Assembly: GCA_025617745.1 (NCBI GenBank)
Contig: CM046858.1
Coordinates: forward strand, 28,844,534-28,908,533
Length of the DNA stretch: 64,000 nt
Direction of reading: 5' to 3'
Source of the DNA: Heliocidaris erythrogramma
Taxonomy: Eukaryota > Echinodermata > Echinoidea > Camarodonta > Echinometridae
This document shows positions 1 through 11,036 of this stretch, in pieces. The position numbers were made by a program, and so were the translations under genes. A model generated the notes under the pieces. That model searched no databases. It worked only from the letters and a program-made list of their open reading frames with translations, and was not told the DNA's origin. The first letter of the stretch is position 1. The number at the start of each line of letters is the position of its first letter.

Positions 1-18
1 TCAACCAATGTCTACTAA

Positions 19-1044
19 ATGGAAATGGAAGCAGACTGGCAAACATACTCCCTACTATGTTCCCAAAAAATTACTATTGAACGATATGAGGGACTTCAAT
101 GCCCAATAGATGCATTTACGGAGGACCTTATATCTATAGCGGAAGAGTCAATTCCGAAAACTTCCACTATCCCCCAACGAGTTTCTCGACCCTGGTATGA
201 TGAGGTCAAACAAGCCATTAATAAACGAAAAAGAGCCCTTCGGCTATTTGATGCTCATCCCACCCCTTCAAATCACGACAATTTTCGACAGGTTCGAGCT
301 AAAACACGACGTCTAATTCGTCAAAAGAAACGTAGCACTTGGAGATCTTATGTCTCCAAGTTGAACTCTCGTACCCCTGCCTCTAAAGTGTGGAATATGG
401 TGAAGAAAATCCAGGGAAAGAATACTTCATCACATATTCAGCATCTCTCTGTTGATAATACAATAATTACTTCCCATAAAGATATTGCAAATAAACTGGC
501 CGATCAGTTTTCTCTAAATTCATCCTCACAGAATTATGCTCCTACCTTCCAACACCATAAATCTCATGCAGAAAAAGAGCAGCTAAAATTTAAGTCTAAT
601 AACACTGAATATTATAACGCTTTATTCACCATGGAAGAATTAAACACAGCAATACAGAGAAGCCGCGACTCATCTGCTGGTCCAGATTCCATACACTATC
701 AATTTTTAAAACACCTACCTCATTCATGCCTTAAAGTCCTCCTTACACCATGTACACTAATCAACATAACATGGGAATCTGGTGCTTTTCCACCTATTTG
801 GAGGCGGGCAATAGTTGTTCCTATTCCCAAACCAGGGAAAGATCACAGTGATCCTATAAATTATCGACCGATAGCTCTGACAAGCTGTCTATGTAAGACT
901 ATGGAACGTATGGTCAACAATCGGCTCGTTTGGTTCTTAGAATCAAAAAACTTAATTTCAAATTATCAATGTGGCTTCAGACACCACAGAAGCACTGTAG
1001 ATCACCTAGTTAAACAGACAACATGTAGTCGTAGTATTTTTTGA
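19..1044 (+). pseudogene. LINE-A ORF2 fragment: endonuclease-RT linker and RT fingers
   Basis: The 341-codon frame has no convincing start of its own and continues from outside the window. Residues 1-150 show the basic linker typical of I-like elements, with Trp-Tyr followed by AINKRKRALRLF and KRSTWRSYVSKL. RT block 1-2 motifs follow: SRDSSAGPDSIHYQFLKHL and YRPIALTSCLCKTMERMV. The frame ends at 1044, shortly after the GFRHHRSTVDHLV motif. The expected RT core continues in another frame from about 1022, so an indel broke the original frame here. Not functional as it stands. Confidence 0.85.
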
Positions 1045-2014
1045 TTTAGAAAAGGCCTTTGACACCACCTGGAAGTTTGGTATCATGAAAAACCTTTTTG
1101 ATTTTGGTCTTCGTGGTAGACTTCCCAATTTCATATCGCGCTTCCTGGAAAACCGTCAATTTCAGGTACGAGTGGGATCCACCTTGTCAGATCTTCATAA
1201 TCAGGAAATGGGAGTCCCACAAGGCAGCGTTCTGTCACCTACATGTTTTAACATAAAAATTAACAACATAATAAACTCCTTAGATAAAAATATTATGTGC
1301 TCTCTATATGTTGATGATTTTTTGATAGCATTTAGGTCTAAATTCATGGCTACCATTGAACGACAATTGCAAATGAATTTAAATAACATCAATCAATGGA
1401 CCCAAAAGAACGGTTCTAAATTTTCAAAGTCCAAGACTGTGTGTATGCATTTTTGTAATCTTCGCTCTCAACATCCTGATCCAAATCTGTCAATTGACAA
1501 TACACCTATTAAGGTAGTAGAACAGACAAAGTTTCTAGGACTAGTTCTAGATAAAATGTTAACCTTCATACCTCACATAAATGACCTGAAAGCTAAATGT
1601 TTGAATTCACTAAACCTTCTTAAGGTGGTATCAAGACTTAGTTGGGGTGGTGATACCACGGTACTGTTGAGACTTTACCGTTCTATTATTCGTTCCAAGT
1701 TGGATTACGGTTGCATTATTTATGGCTCTTCAAGACGTTCATATATAAAATGCCTTGACACAATCCATCATCAGGGATTACGCCTTAGCCTTTGTGCTTT
1801 CAGAACTTCACCTGTTGAAAGTCTCTATGCTATTACTAAAGAACCATCACTCAGCTTACGTCGCATAAAGCTTTCTATGCAATACGTAGTAAAATTAGCT
1901 GCTTCTCCATCTAACCCAGCCTACGAATGCGTATTTATTCCCTCCGTCACTACAATTCACGATGCACTCCAAGAGTGCTCGTCTTCCAGATGTTTTTTCC
2001 ATATATTCAGCTGA
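1022..2014 (+). pseudogene. LINE-A ORF2 fragment: RT palm and thumb
   Basis: In this frame the RT core is clear: FFDLEKAFDTTW (first catalytic Asp), GVPQGSVLSPTCFN, and YVDD at 1307-1318 (the catalytic Asp pair). The thumb motif TKFLGLVLDKMLTF and the region after it with LDTIHHQGLRLSLCAFRTS are also present. Both catalytic sites are intact, but the fragment is cut off from its upstream part by a frameshift near 1022 and from RNase H by a deletion after about 1960. The last residues before the stop are out of register with the family. Confidence 0.88.
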
Positions 2015-2690
2015 GCTCACAGCCATTATTCTAGCTTTAGAATCTATTGAATATTGCGACTATAAGCAATTTCTAATATGTTCCGACTCAATTTCAGCTT
2101 TACAAGCCATACATAATAAGCTGGTTGACCATCCTCTCGTTGAGTACATCATTACAAAGTATTTCACGCTCTCTAACGAAAAAGAAATTGTCTTTTGTTG
2201 GACCCCTGGGCATGTAGACATTGATGGCAATGAAAAAGCAGATGCCTCTGCCCACGCTGCTCTTAACCAACAAACAACGCAACTTTTCATCCCTTCCTCA
2301 GACTTGAAACCAATTATTAAATCGTACATCCTTAATCTTTGGCAGAATGAATGGGATGAATGTATAAATAACAAGTTCTATGCAATTAAACCAGTGAGTG
2401 AATGTCTGCCCACATGCACATTGTCACGTCATGACCAAGTTGTCCTTACTAACCCCCTCCCACACACACACACAGACACACACCCCCACGCGCGCACACA
2501 CACACACACGTTTACATGGCTTTACTTCCGAGGACAACTAGTATTCCTCTATTGTTACTCGTCCTCGGACAGTCGACGGAATGAAGCACAAATTGATTGT
2601 TCGACGTTCGAGGACTATTGTCCGGCTTCCGAGGACCATTGTTGTCATGATTTTTTTTTGTTCTCTGTCCGAAAATGTCCTCGGACATAA
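1962..2690 (+). pseudogene. LINE-A RNase H domain remnant
   Basis: The frame holds an RNase H fold: YSAELTAIILALESI (catalytic Glu), LICSDSISALQAI (Asp) and FCWTPGHVDIDGNEKADA (the late His and Asp). The first strand, which should carry a conserved Asp in an FTDGSK-like motif, is missing because of the same deletion that joins this region to the RT thumb. After about 2400 the frame runs into CA-rich simple sequence and no longer encodes family residues. Confidence 0.8.
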
Positions 2691-2750
2691 TGCTAAACAA
2701 ACTCACACGCACACACACCCACTCACACTCTCACACTCACACACAATACC
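2459..2750. repeat. CA/CACT microsatellites at the LINE-A 3' end
   Basis: Two simple-repeat blocks, CACACA-rich at 2461-2510 and CACACT/CACTCA-rich at 2699-2748, flank about 190 bp with several ccgagga and tcctcgga motifs. This looks like the microsatellite tail of the LINE followed by unrelated simple sequence. Chance open frames on both strands here are not genes. Confidence 0.8.
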
Positions 2751-2800
2751 TGATATCCGATGTCGATAAGATTTACATTCTTTATCACTGTCAGCATTTT

Positions 2801-2840
2801 GTTGCCAAAAAGGTCTTTTTGTTGCCAAAAAGGTCTTTTT
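2801..2840. repeat. Exact 20-bp tandem duplication
   Basis: Two identical 20-bp units (gttgccaaaaaggtcttttt) stand head to tail. It is probably a replication-slippage product in the intron just before the SLC22 exon at 2990. Confidence 0.9.
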
Positions 2841-2989
2841 GTTGTTTTGTCGGTACATGTATTTGCAAAACCTTCTCTTCTGTCATCAAACCTAGCTCAA
2901 CAAACCCTCCCACATTCGCACTGTTTTAGCTAAGCATTTATGAAAAATGTATGAAAATGTTGCCTCTTTGTTCCATTTAAAATCCTTAG

Positions 2990-3198
2990 GATGGTGAATG
3001 CAGTTGTGTACCATGGTCTATCGTTGAGCACGTCCAATCTCGGTGTCAATGACTACGTCGCGTTCGCTATTTCAGGAGCCGTTGAGATTCCATCATACAT
3101 CTTTGCCTCGTTTGTCATCGAGTTCTTTGGACGACCTCGAAGTCTCTCCTTCCTCCTTATCCTCAGCGGCGTATCTTTGCTTGCAACCAGTGTCGTCC
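2990..3198 (+). CDS. SLC22 family transporter, internal exon (TM7-TM8)
   Basis: The exon follows a polypyrimidine tract and AG (2988-2989) and ends at a GTAAGT donor (3199). It reads MVNAVVYHGLSLSTSNLG at its start, then VEIPSYIFASFVIEFFGRPR and SLSFLLILSGVSLLATSVV. These match the seventh and eighth membrane helices of the solute carrier 22 family (organic cation, anion and zwitterion transporters, major facilitator superfamily, plasma membrane). The first base completes a codon from an exon outside the window, probably the conserved Trp. One base is left over at the donor and is completed by the next exon at 12099. The ATG at 2991 is therefore an internal codon, not a start. The substrate cannot be predicted. 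Confidence 0.87.
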
Positions 3199-5311
3199 GT
3201 AAGTGTACCAGTGTGTACGGAAACAATACATTGTTGGCTGAAACGATTAAGGACAACTACGGCTCGGACTACCACTCCCCGGACGCTATATTTGTATACG
3301 TCAGGACTTGCGCCACCGACGAGAGAGGGCAGTATTTGAGCGCCAAATTGAAGTGACAATACGGTTTGTTCCGAATATTCATGAAAAACAAATTGTAGGG
3401 ATAAAATAAAACGAGCGAACCTAACTTGTAGTTGCTTGTGTGGCGCATTTAGATCTGCGAGGCACTTGTCATGTAGGTGAGTCTCGTCAGGGTCAGATTA
3501 GATATTCAGTATTGACAAAATTTTCATTTGCTGAAATAAAAATAGGGTGAAACTTTGACAAAATAGAAGTCTTAAAGTTGTAGTCTCAAAGTATTCAAAA
3601 TGGGGGCTTTTGACACTCAAATACTGCCCTCTCTTGTCCTTGGCGCAAGTCCTGACAGAAAAAAAATCGCCGGACGGGCGTCAATCTAGCGTCCAATTGC
3701 AAAAAGAATTACAACATGGACGTCCGATTTTTAAAAACAAAATGGCGCTTTTTATGTGGATCATACCAAGGAGGTTAGCTTGCCTACCTGCTTGATCATA
3801 CAGGTCCTCATCGCACTTGAATAGAATGTTGCGTAATGGTGAAAGAAAATGGCGAAAGAAAATGGCGTTTACTTCATTGATTTTTGTAACGCTTCCATAT
3901 TGATACGACTGTCTCATTTTGCGTGTTGGCTCGCACTCGCGGCGAACGCAGAAATTCTGACGTCATTACGAGATTGGCCAATATGACGTCATGCTCCAAT
4001 ATGGCCAGGAGAGTCGTGCATTGAAACCATAGGAGTATTTTGTGCTAAAATTCATCCGAAATAATCAGTTACAGATTCCTAATACCGCAAATAAGTTAAA
4101 TTTAAATAAAAACAATACGGAAGGAAATAACTAGAAATATTTGCTGATATTAATTGCGTTCACATTGCTTCATGACATCAACCCTCTGTCAATAGTGGAC
4201 TCGCCCACGCTACATCATGAATATTCATATAGCTTATGCTTTGGCTTGTTAAAAAACATGTTCTTCTTTGATAGGATACGTACGGTGGGGGTCGGAAGAA
4301 ATGGGCGTGACCAGCCATAATGGAGGCATTCTATCCTGGCTGTGCTTGCTTCCTTATGGCTTAGTTCCGTGGCCAATGGCACTGGAAGATGAGGTTGTCA
4401 AATCCCCATTGACTATATTACAGGGACGTGAAGACTTATTTTTGATTGGTTACGGTGGGTGAACTTTCAAATCGTATATGATATGAAGGGTCCAATGATG
4501 GATAAAGCATCAAAGATTAATTGGGTGAATGTACTCTTTGTTTAAATGAGAATTGGATTTTTATCACTGTTTTTGTGAAATCCCATTGTCTACAACGTTG
4601 CACTGTTTGCATCGGACGCTAGGGGGCGTTGGTTAATGAGACAAAACGTATCAATATGTATGCTGACATGACAGAGACTCTGTGACTACGACTCACGACC
4701 AACTCTCTATAGTTCGACAAAATACAGACATACTCCCTGGACAACTCATCCATAGAAGAATTACACCGGACAACAATTCCTAATGAGGGGTGCTCTCTCT
4801 AAAAAAAATGTTCACTATATTTTCACTCCCCAGGGAGTCACGTCAGTGATCACTTGTTTAGGAGTGAATATTGAGTGAATATCGAGTGCTCTCTAAAAAG
4901 AAAAGAGTGCTTTTCACTCTATTTTCAGTCCATTTTCACTCGCCCGGGGAGTCACGTCAGTGATCACTCGATATTTTTTTTTAGAGAGTGGTTTTGATTA
5001 TCCAGGAATACTTGTCCCTAGGCACATTTGTTGTCCAGGCCTATTTTTTAAGGAAGTAGTTCATATGGGACAGTTGCAAGAAATTAGTTTTTAGAGTTAG
5101 TATATAGCTCCGGGGTGACATTTATTTGCCCTTGTTTCTTATGTTTCTCTAATATCAGTAACCATGCAACCTATGGAATCTTCTTATGAGGTTAAAAACA
5201 AAATAAACAAAAGAAAATGTTATACACTCGGTAGGAGACTCTGATTACATAGCATACCTAATTATTTCTTATTGAGTCTATAAAGTCTAAATTTAGCAGA
5301 GAAACATCTGA
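3199..5311 (+). other. SLC22 intron, left part, no gene seen
   Basis: No convincing coding frame, RNA gene or transposon domain is visible apart from the foldback/tandem element at 4790-4991. Short frames here on both strands have no family motifs. Confidence 0.6.
4790..4991. repeat. Small foldback element with internal direct repeat
   Basis: The ends are inverted relative to each other (gtgctctctctaaaaa near 4790; tttttttagagagtg at the right end). Inside, a 21-bp block beginning gggagtcacgtcagtgat is present at 4833 and 4947, and ttttcactc-type motifs recur. The layout suggests a MITE or a tandemly duplicated foldback. No target-site duplication could be fixed by eye. Confidence 0.55.
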
Positions 5312-5330
5312 ATTTACTGCAATAAATCAT

Positions 5331-5490
5331 ATATACCTACCTATTATGCCTGTAGTCTTGACTACGGGACCCCTTCGAGAATTTAACACACATGAGTCAC
5401 AATATTGTGCGCACCCCCCGTAATCCTATTGTCCCCTTCGCCACTCACGCGAGTCAACACGCTACAGCCATCTTCCTCTTTCTTGCTCGC
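5331..5490 (+). repeat. DIRS copy 1 left inverted terminal repeat
   Basis: This stretch (starting near tatatacctacctattatg) is the reverse complement of 11184-11341 with few mismatches, up to the ttgctcgc at its inner edge. The outermost about 19 bp (5312-5330) are not shared with the right end but are complementary to the internal region at 11037-11130. Confidence 0.9.
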
Positions 5491-5903
5491 CCCCAACGAG
5501 ATAGGACGTATAGTCACAGCGCTCCTGAAATCAGGTCGTATAGTATCCTTTAGGTGCGCTTTTTCGCACATTTAAAGCACTTTTAGGTACCTATATTCGC
5601 TTAGATTATAGTACTGTGTGTTTTAGTAGTCACTTTTGCCGATTGCAAGGGATTTTTGATATCCTTTTCTTGGCATTTATTTTTCCCTTTCACGGTCAGC
5701 CCCACGTAGATATTTCTGTGTGTTTGCGGGTGTTTCCGTTTGTCACCGAGCCTTTGGGTTCGGTGTTTGTTCTTACGGTTTTTTGGCTGTGAAAATCTTT
5801 TGTGCGTACCTCCCAAATAAATTTTAGTCTTATTTTACTGCATTCAGTTGAAGTATTTCTTATTTTGAAAAGTATACTTTATTGTCTGTTTTATTGCAGT
5901 GGT

Positions 5904-8250
5904 ATGGATTCGGAAGAAGAAGCAGCTAGGTCAAGGAGACCTGCTTCTTCCGAAGAGTCGTCTAGCAAGACGACTCGGCCTTCCAGAACTCTCCCGAGTA
6001 CTTCGGTACATGGGGGAGGGAGGAGGGCTAAAGGTAAGTTGCCTAGTGGTGTTTCCTTGCAGAGTTTGCCAGTCTCGTAGCTTGCGGCTTCGGGACGGGT
6101 GGTGTCAACTGAGTCGGGATTGTCAACTCCGAAGCCCGTGGTTTCCGGGGTGGGTGGCGTCAGATTCTAGTGGTCTGGATATCTAACGATTCCAATCCCC
6201 CGGTCGCTGAGACCAGAGGGGGGAGGCGGTTGTTTCCCGTACGGTAGCGTTCACTCGCTCTGATCGGTTAGGGGAGACGCGCCCCACTACTGCAGGGCAA
6301 CCCACGGGCTTAGTCCATGTTGGTCTGGGTTCTCAAACCCTAGCCCCCGGCAAACGCCATATGGGGGAACGAGTACTTCCTGGGCTGTCTTAGGTGCCAG
6401 CTGATGGGAATGCTCGAGCTAACAATTATGGACGCTCTTCGGAGCAACAGGTGTTTTCACCTGAGTGCGTGACTACTAGTGCTCCCCTATTGCTGCTTTC
6501 GAGCGGTCCAATAGCGGGTTCACACGCCTTTAGTAGTCATCGGGCACATACCGGGTCATCTCGGTCTGCCCACGCACTGGGAACTTTTAGCTCCCAACCC
6601 ATGGCTATTGCATCTTCTTGCTTAGCCAATATGGGTGATTTGGGCGATTCTCTAGGCTTACGCCATGAGCGCTCCAATCCCTTTATGGGAAGTGAACGTC
6701 CCTCCGCGGAGGGATCGGTTCGTGTTTCCGAAGCGGCTTCGGAGATCCGAACGAATCCGATTAAGCGTTCTAACAAAAGGGTTTCGGCTACGACTCTTGT
6801 CGAGCCAGCCAAGAAAAAGGCTAAGAAGAAGGCAAAAAGTGGCGAGGCTTTGCCGGCCTCTTGCCCGTCTGGCCTGGCTAACCCAGCTAGCTCCTCTCAA
6901 GCTGACATGTTCAGCATGATGCGGGCTTTTGCTCAGAATCAGGGTTGGTCCTTTGTACCGGCTACTTCAACCCTGACTTCTGTCCCTATTCAGGGGTCTG
7001 ACTTTGAGACTAATCAGCCTTTTGTGTTGGATTCGTCTTTGTCTGAGTCGGTTTCGCATGTGCCTCCTATTCCCGCGGCCCTTGGCGACTTTCGTTGAAC
7101 CATGCGGGGCTCTGCCTGCTGAGGCCTTTGTTCCTTTGTCTCTTTCCACTCGGGTGGAACCAGATTTGGAGGTGGCCTCTCAAGCTTCGGTCTCTGAATC
7201 GCTTGGGCAGGCGGAGTCTCAATCGCTCGCCCTCTGTGGGGTGGAAGCGATTGCTTTGTCGTCCAGATATCTCCCTGAATTTCAGTCAACCCGCGCGCTG
7301 GGTTCGACTTCGCGTTGTTTTAAGCAGCAGGATTCCTGCTGAGTCCTTTGTTGGCGTTCCTTTGCCGGGTCATCCTGGTCCGCCCTTGCTCTGGGCGTCT
7401 TGACGCCCGGCCCATGGCTGTTGCATCTTCTTGCTCAGCCGATATGGGTAATTGGTGCGCGTCTTTGGGTTCAATACCCTCAGCGCACTTCTCCCATAAA
7501 GGGAGGTGAGCGTCCCTCAGCGGAGGGTTCGGTTCGTGTTCCCGAAGGGCTTCGGGGATCCGAACGAAACCGAACAAACGCTCTGAAAAGCGGGTTTCGA
7601 CTTAGGCTCTTTTTGGGCCAATCAGAAGCCTAGGGAAGGGGCTAAAAGAGGCAAGGCTTTGCCTGCCTCTTGCCCATCGGGTTTAGCTAACCCTCCGGTC
7701 TCTCAAGCTGAGATGTTCAGTGTGAGATGGGCTTTGCCCAGACTCAGGGTTGGTCCCTGGTACCAGGCATCACATCCCCTGCTCTTGTCCCTTTTTTGGG
7801 TCGGACATCGAGACTAATTAGCCTTTTATGGTTTATTCTTCTTTGTCTGTGACGGGATCACATGCGCCTCCTAGTTTCGCAGCCTCGGGGCTCCGTCGGG
7901 TGAGGAGGCTTATGGCGGTTCATGCGTGAATCCGACTGTTTCGGCCTTTGTTCGTGATTCTTTGTCACGATCATTTCAGGCGGATCCAGTTTTGGAAGCG
8001 GCCTCTCAAGCTTCGGTTTCCGAATCGCTGGGGCATGCAGAGCCTTAGTTGCTCTCCCTTTGTGGGGTAGAAGCGATTGCTTTGTTCTAAACTTTCCCTG
8101 ACTTTCAGTCAGCCCGCGCGCAGGGTTCGACTTTGCTTCGGTTCAGGCAGCGGGATTCCTCCGAGGGTATTTCTCTTGCGGAGGATTTCAAGCTGGATTT
8201 TGGACGCATTGAAGCGGTTTTTCTTTTAAGCGTTATGTTTGGTTTGCAGT
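5904..8250 (+). pseudogene. DIRS copy 1 gag-like region
   Basis: The frame opens at ATG 5904 with MDSEEEAARSRRPASSEESS, a Ser/Arg-rich start conserved in all three copies, and meets TAG at 6078. A later open piece (6394-7098) encodes a Lys-rich stretch (KKKAKKKAKSGE) and an FSMMRAFAQNQGWSF block also seen in copy 2. In DIRS elements this position holds the putative nucleocapsid protein; assignment is by position and composition, not by a recognised domain. The TAG is shared with copy 2, while copy 3 reads through with GAG. Confidence 0.7.
6554..8165 (+). repeat. Diverged tandem duplication (about 814-bp unit) inside the DIRS gag region
   Basis: The segment from gggtcatctcggtctgccc (6554) to about 7350 recurs from gggtcatcctggtccgccc (7368) to about 8165, in the same order, with the ccatggct, gcatcttcttgct, cctc.gcggagg.tcggttcgtgtt, cagggttggtcc and gaatcgct.gggca blocks all duplicated. 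Divergence between units is far greater than between DIRS copies, so the duplication predates their spread. Copy 2 has the second unit and a shortened first unit. Confidence 0.85.
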
Positions 8251-8609
8251 GGTCATAGTTTTCCACTGCAGCTGCCTCGGTGTCATGTACCGTCGCAGAG
8301 TCTTGGTTCCTACGGCCCTTTGGGTTAAGGAGTCGGACATCGCACTGCTTCTCTCGGATGTTCCGTCTCGGGTCCTTTGCTTTTGGCGATGCGCGATAAC
8401 AGGTCTCTGTCTTGTTTACATGCTCATCCTAAGTCGATGCGAGCCTCTGTCCGCGTCTTGGTTGGTGGCTGTCTTCGTTCCTTTCTCCCCGCTTGGGAGG
8501 CCATCTCCGGGGACGCTTTTGTTCTCTTTGACGGACGAGACGGATTCTTCATAGATCTGTCCGCCCCGCTACCCGGAGGTGCTATAGGAACTCGGTCACC
8601 TAACAGCTT

Positions 8610-9060
8610 TTGTTATTCCCAAGCGCTCGGGAAAACTTCAGTACATTTTCGGATGGAGACTCTCGCCTCCATTCTCCTGTTGATCAAGAGGAAGGACTAC
8701 GCGATCTTGATAGTTTTCGAAGATGCGTATTTCCACTTTCCCATTCATCGCGCTTCGCGCGATCTTCTGGGGTTTTTCTTCCTCTCAGAGACTTATCGCT
8801 TTCGCACTCTTCTCTTCGGGCTGTGCCCAGTCCCTCGGGTTCTTACTCAGGTTGTAGCCGTGCTGGCAGCCTCTCTGAGGCGACGCGGCCTTTGGCTATT
8901 TTTGCTACCTGGACGATTGGCTTCTCCTAGCGGAGTTGCGCGATTGTTTGTTGGACGAGACTCGTTTGCTCGTCAATCTTACTCAAGTCTTGGGTTTCCT
9001 AATATTTTGGGAAAAGTCAGAGTTAGTTCCTACTTGCAGCCCAGTTTTTTCTGGGGGCTG
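8610..9060 (+). pseudogene. DIRS copy 1 reverse transcriptase, broken
   Basis: The frame shows FRMETLASILLLIKRKDY, FEDAYFHFPIHRASRDLLGF (first catalytic Asp region), and FRTLLFGLCPVPRVLTQVV, all typical of DIRS RTs. The catalytic YLDDW is at 8906-8920 but one frame off the upstream part: a single extra base lies in tttttgctac just before it. The part between the VIPKRSGKL motif and FRMETL is also too short for the family. Both lesions are present in copy 2. Confidence 0.88.
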
Positions 9061-9289
9061 TGTTGGACATTTGGAATCAGTTGGCTCGGCCCAGTCGAGA
9101 CAGGTTTTTCACCATTGTCTCGGCAGCTCGCAAGCTCATGCTGGCCAGAAAGGTTCTTGCGCGAGGCAAGTCCTTCCGTACCCCCCCCCCCCCTTCCGTT
9201 GATCTCGGTTTCGACGGACGCTTCTCGGTTGGGGTGGGGAGGACATTGCAATGGCAGCGCGGTCGCGGGGGATTGGTCTCATCTTTGGA

Positions 9290-9830
9290 CTCTTCCCCAT
9301 ATTTATTGTTTGACTTTTCAGTCGTTCAGTTCTGATCCTCACGGACAATGTCACTGTGGCGGCTTATGTCAATCTGCAGGGAAGCACTCGTTCTGCTTTC
9401 CTGAATGCCCTAGCAGCACAGCTGTGGAGGTGGTGTTGTCGCATGGCAATCACACCCGTGGCCTCTTTCATCCCCGGTCTGGAAAACCTTTTTGCGGATT
9501 TTCCGTCTCGGGGCAGGTGTCTTCCATTGGAATGGATGCTCCATCCAGAGGTCTTTCGCCGCATTTGCAGTTACCTGGATCCACTGGAAGTGGATCTTTT
9601 TGCGTCGGTTCTAAATCACCTACTTCCGATATATTGCTCCTGCTATAGTGCGCGCGATTGGGGAGCTTGGGCTCTCAATGCTTTCTCTCTCAGTTGGGAG
9701 AATCTTCGAGGATTTGCCTTTCCTCCCTTCCAGCTGATTCCGCGAGTTTTGCGGAAGATCAGGGAAGATCGGGCTTGGGTGCTTGTGATAGCTCCCTTTT
9801 GGCCCAGGAGGAGTTGGTTCCGGAGGTAAT
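9290..9830 (+). pseudogene. DIRS copy 1 RNase H-like domain and downstream linker
   Basis: The frame from about 9345 reads MAAYVNLQGSTRSAFLNALA, then an AAQLWRWC stretch, then VASFIPGLENLFADFPSRG and LHPEVFRRICSYLDPLEVDL. This is the DIRS RNase H, with the TD.....Y.N.QGGTRS and IPG..N..AD..SR signatures somewhat eroded, followed by the conserved EVDLFAS segment. The AF-PPFQLIPRVLRKIRED linker common in DIRS elements follows. About 40 bp before the domain and more upstream are deleted compared with copy 2. Confidence 0.82.
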
Positions 9831-9959
9831 GAGCCTTCTGGCGGCTCAACCGTTCCTTCTTCCGTTAAGAGTGGATCTGGTGTTGCAGCCCCTCTCGGGG
9901 ATTTTTCACCACAATCCAGAGTCCCTTCTTTTGACTGCTTGGCCCTTGTCGGGGAATCT

Positions 9960-10981
9960 GCAAGACAGTCGGGTCTCTGTGATAGAGCCGCGGAATCTTT
10001 ATTGTCCAGTCGTAGAGTTTCTACTAGGGAGATTTTTAATTCCCGTCTTTCGGTCTTTTCTTTGGCGTAAAAGAGCGAAATCAAACCCCTTATCGGCTCC
10101 TATTGGTTCAATTGCGGATTTTCTAATCTCGCTATTTGACAAAGGGAGATCCATCTCTACTATCCGAGGCTACCGTTCGGAATGATCGGGGCCATTCATT
10201 CGGGTTTTTCAGATGGTTCGGGGATTTCCAATTCCCCGCTGTTAAGTGGTGTGATTCGGTAGTTCTTTTTGAAGCGACCTCCTTTTTCTAGGTTAGTGCC
10301 GTCTTGGGGTCTGCCTAAGGTCCTGGAGGCCTTGTCGATACCTCTTTTCGAACCGTTAGGTGAAGCTCGCTTCATCATCTTACGGTTAAGACGCTCTTTT
10401 TGGTAGCTTTTGCCTCTGGGCAGAGGCGCAGTACTCTTCATGCTCTCTGCCTTACTCCTGGTCATGTTCGCTGGGAGAGAAAATGCGTTAGATTGATTCC
10501 TAAGGCTTCTTTTATTGCCGAGAATCAGACAGCTGCCTCTGGCCCTGTTGAGATTTTTCTTTGTCTGCTTTCTGGGTTTTCGTCAGTGCGCGAGGACGAA
10601 GTTTGGTGTCCTGTTAGGGCTCTCAATTGGTATATTGATAAGACTAGTCTTATCGTAAGGATGATCAGTTGCTCCTGATCACTAGAGAGTCTTTTTCTCC
10701 TGCTTCTCTTGATTCCATTTCTAGATGGATTGTCGAGGCTTTTAGGGCTGCTGGCACAGGGTCTCTTTTTCGACAGTAAGCCTTGTGCTCATGACACTTG
10801 TAGTGTCAGCACTTCTTGGGCTCTGTTTCAAGGTGTGGCGCTTGATGATATTTTGAAGGTTGCTTATTGGCGTTCGCCCAATTCCTTCATTTCTTGCTAC
10901 CTTAGGGATGTTCCCGCAGGTGAGGCTATGTTTGCGTCAGCCACCTTGAAGGCCGCTGTGTCTTTGTTTTCTTCGCTGTAA
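9960..10981 (+). pseudogene. DIRS copy 1 tyrosine recombinase, broken
   Basis: Pieces in changing frames match copy 2: IADFLISLFDKGRSISTIRG (core-binding domain), SGQRRSTLHALCLTPGHV with the catalytic Arg (about 10421-10440), PVRALNWYIDKT, and at the end a YLRDVPAGEA motif whose Tyr codon is 10898-10900, the likely nucleophile. Stops and frameshifts separate these pieces. In DIRS elements this enzyme inserts a circular DNA copy without making target duplications. Confidence 0.85.
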
Positions 10982-11036
10982 TCCTATTCCCTTCTGCTTG
11001 AAACATGCCTCCCGGTCTTTGAGTTGGCGCTGGTCT

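Larger units (their letters stand above)
1..2460 (+). mobile_element. I-like non-LTR retrotransposon (LINE-A), 5' part outside window, decayed
   Basis: The + strand carries, in order, the linker between endonuclease and reverse transcriptase, the RT domain and a C-terminal RNase H domain. That layout belongs to I-like LINEs of the Jockey/I group. The endonuclease is cut off by the window edge. At least two lesions break the frame: a frameshift with a small deletion near 1020, and a deletion near 1960-2000 that removes the start of RNase H. The 3' end fades into a CA microsatellite. It probably lies in an upstream intron of the SLC22 gene, since an internal SLC22 exon follows at 2990. The clade name is inferred from motifs only. 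Confidence 0.85.

Noticed and set aside
2991-2993. ATG at 2991 as the start of a 121-codon gene
   Set aside because: It lies one base inside an exon with a clear acceptor and the SLC22 similarity continues from a previous exon; the frame past 3198 is intron.
5383-5571. Reverse-strand frame in the DIRS left end, repeated in copy 2
   Set aside because: It is the terminal repeat and leader read backwards; its recurrence reflects element copies, not a gene.
6537-6812. Reverse-strand frames over the DIRS gag
   Set aside because: Shadows of a GC-richer coding region; no motifs and not maintained between copies.
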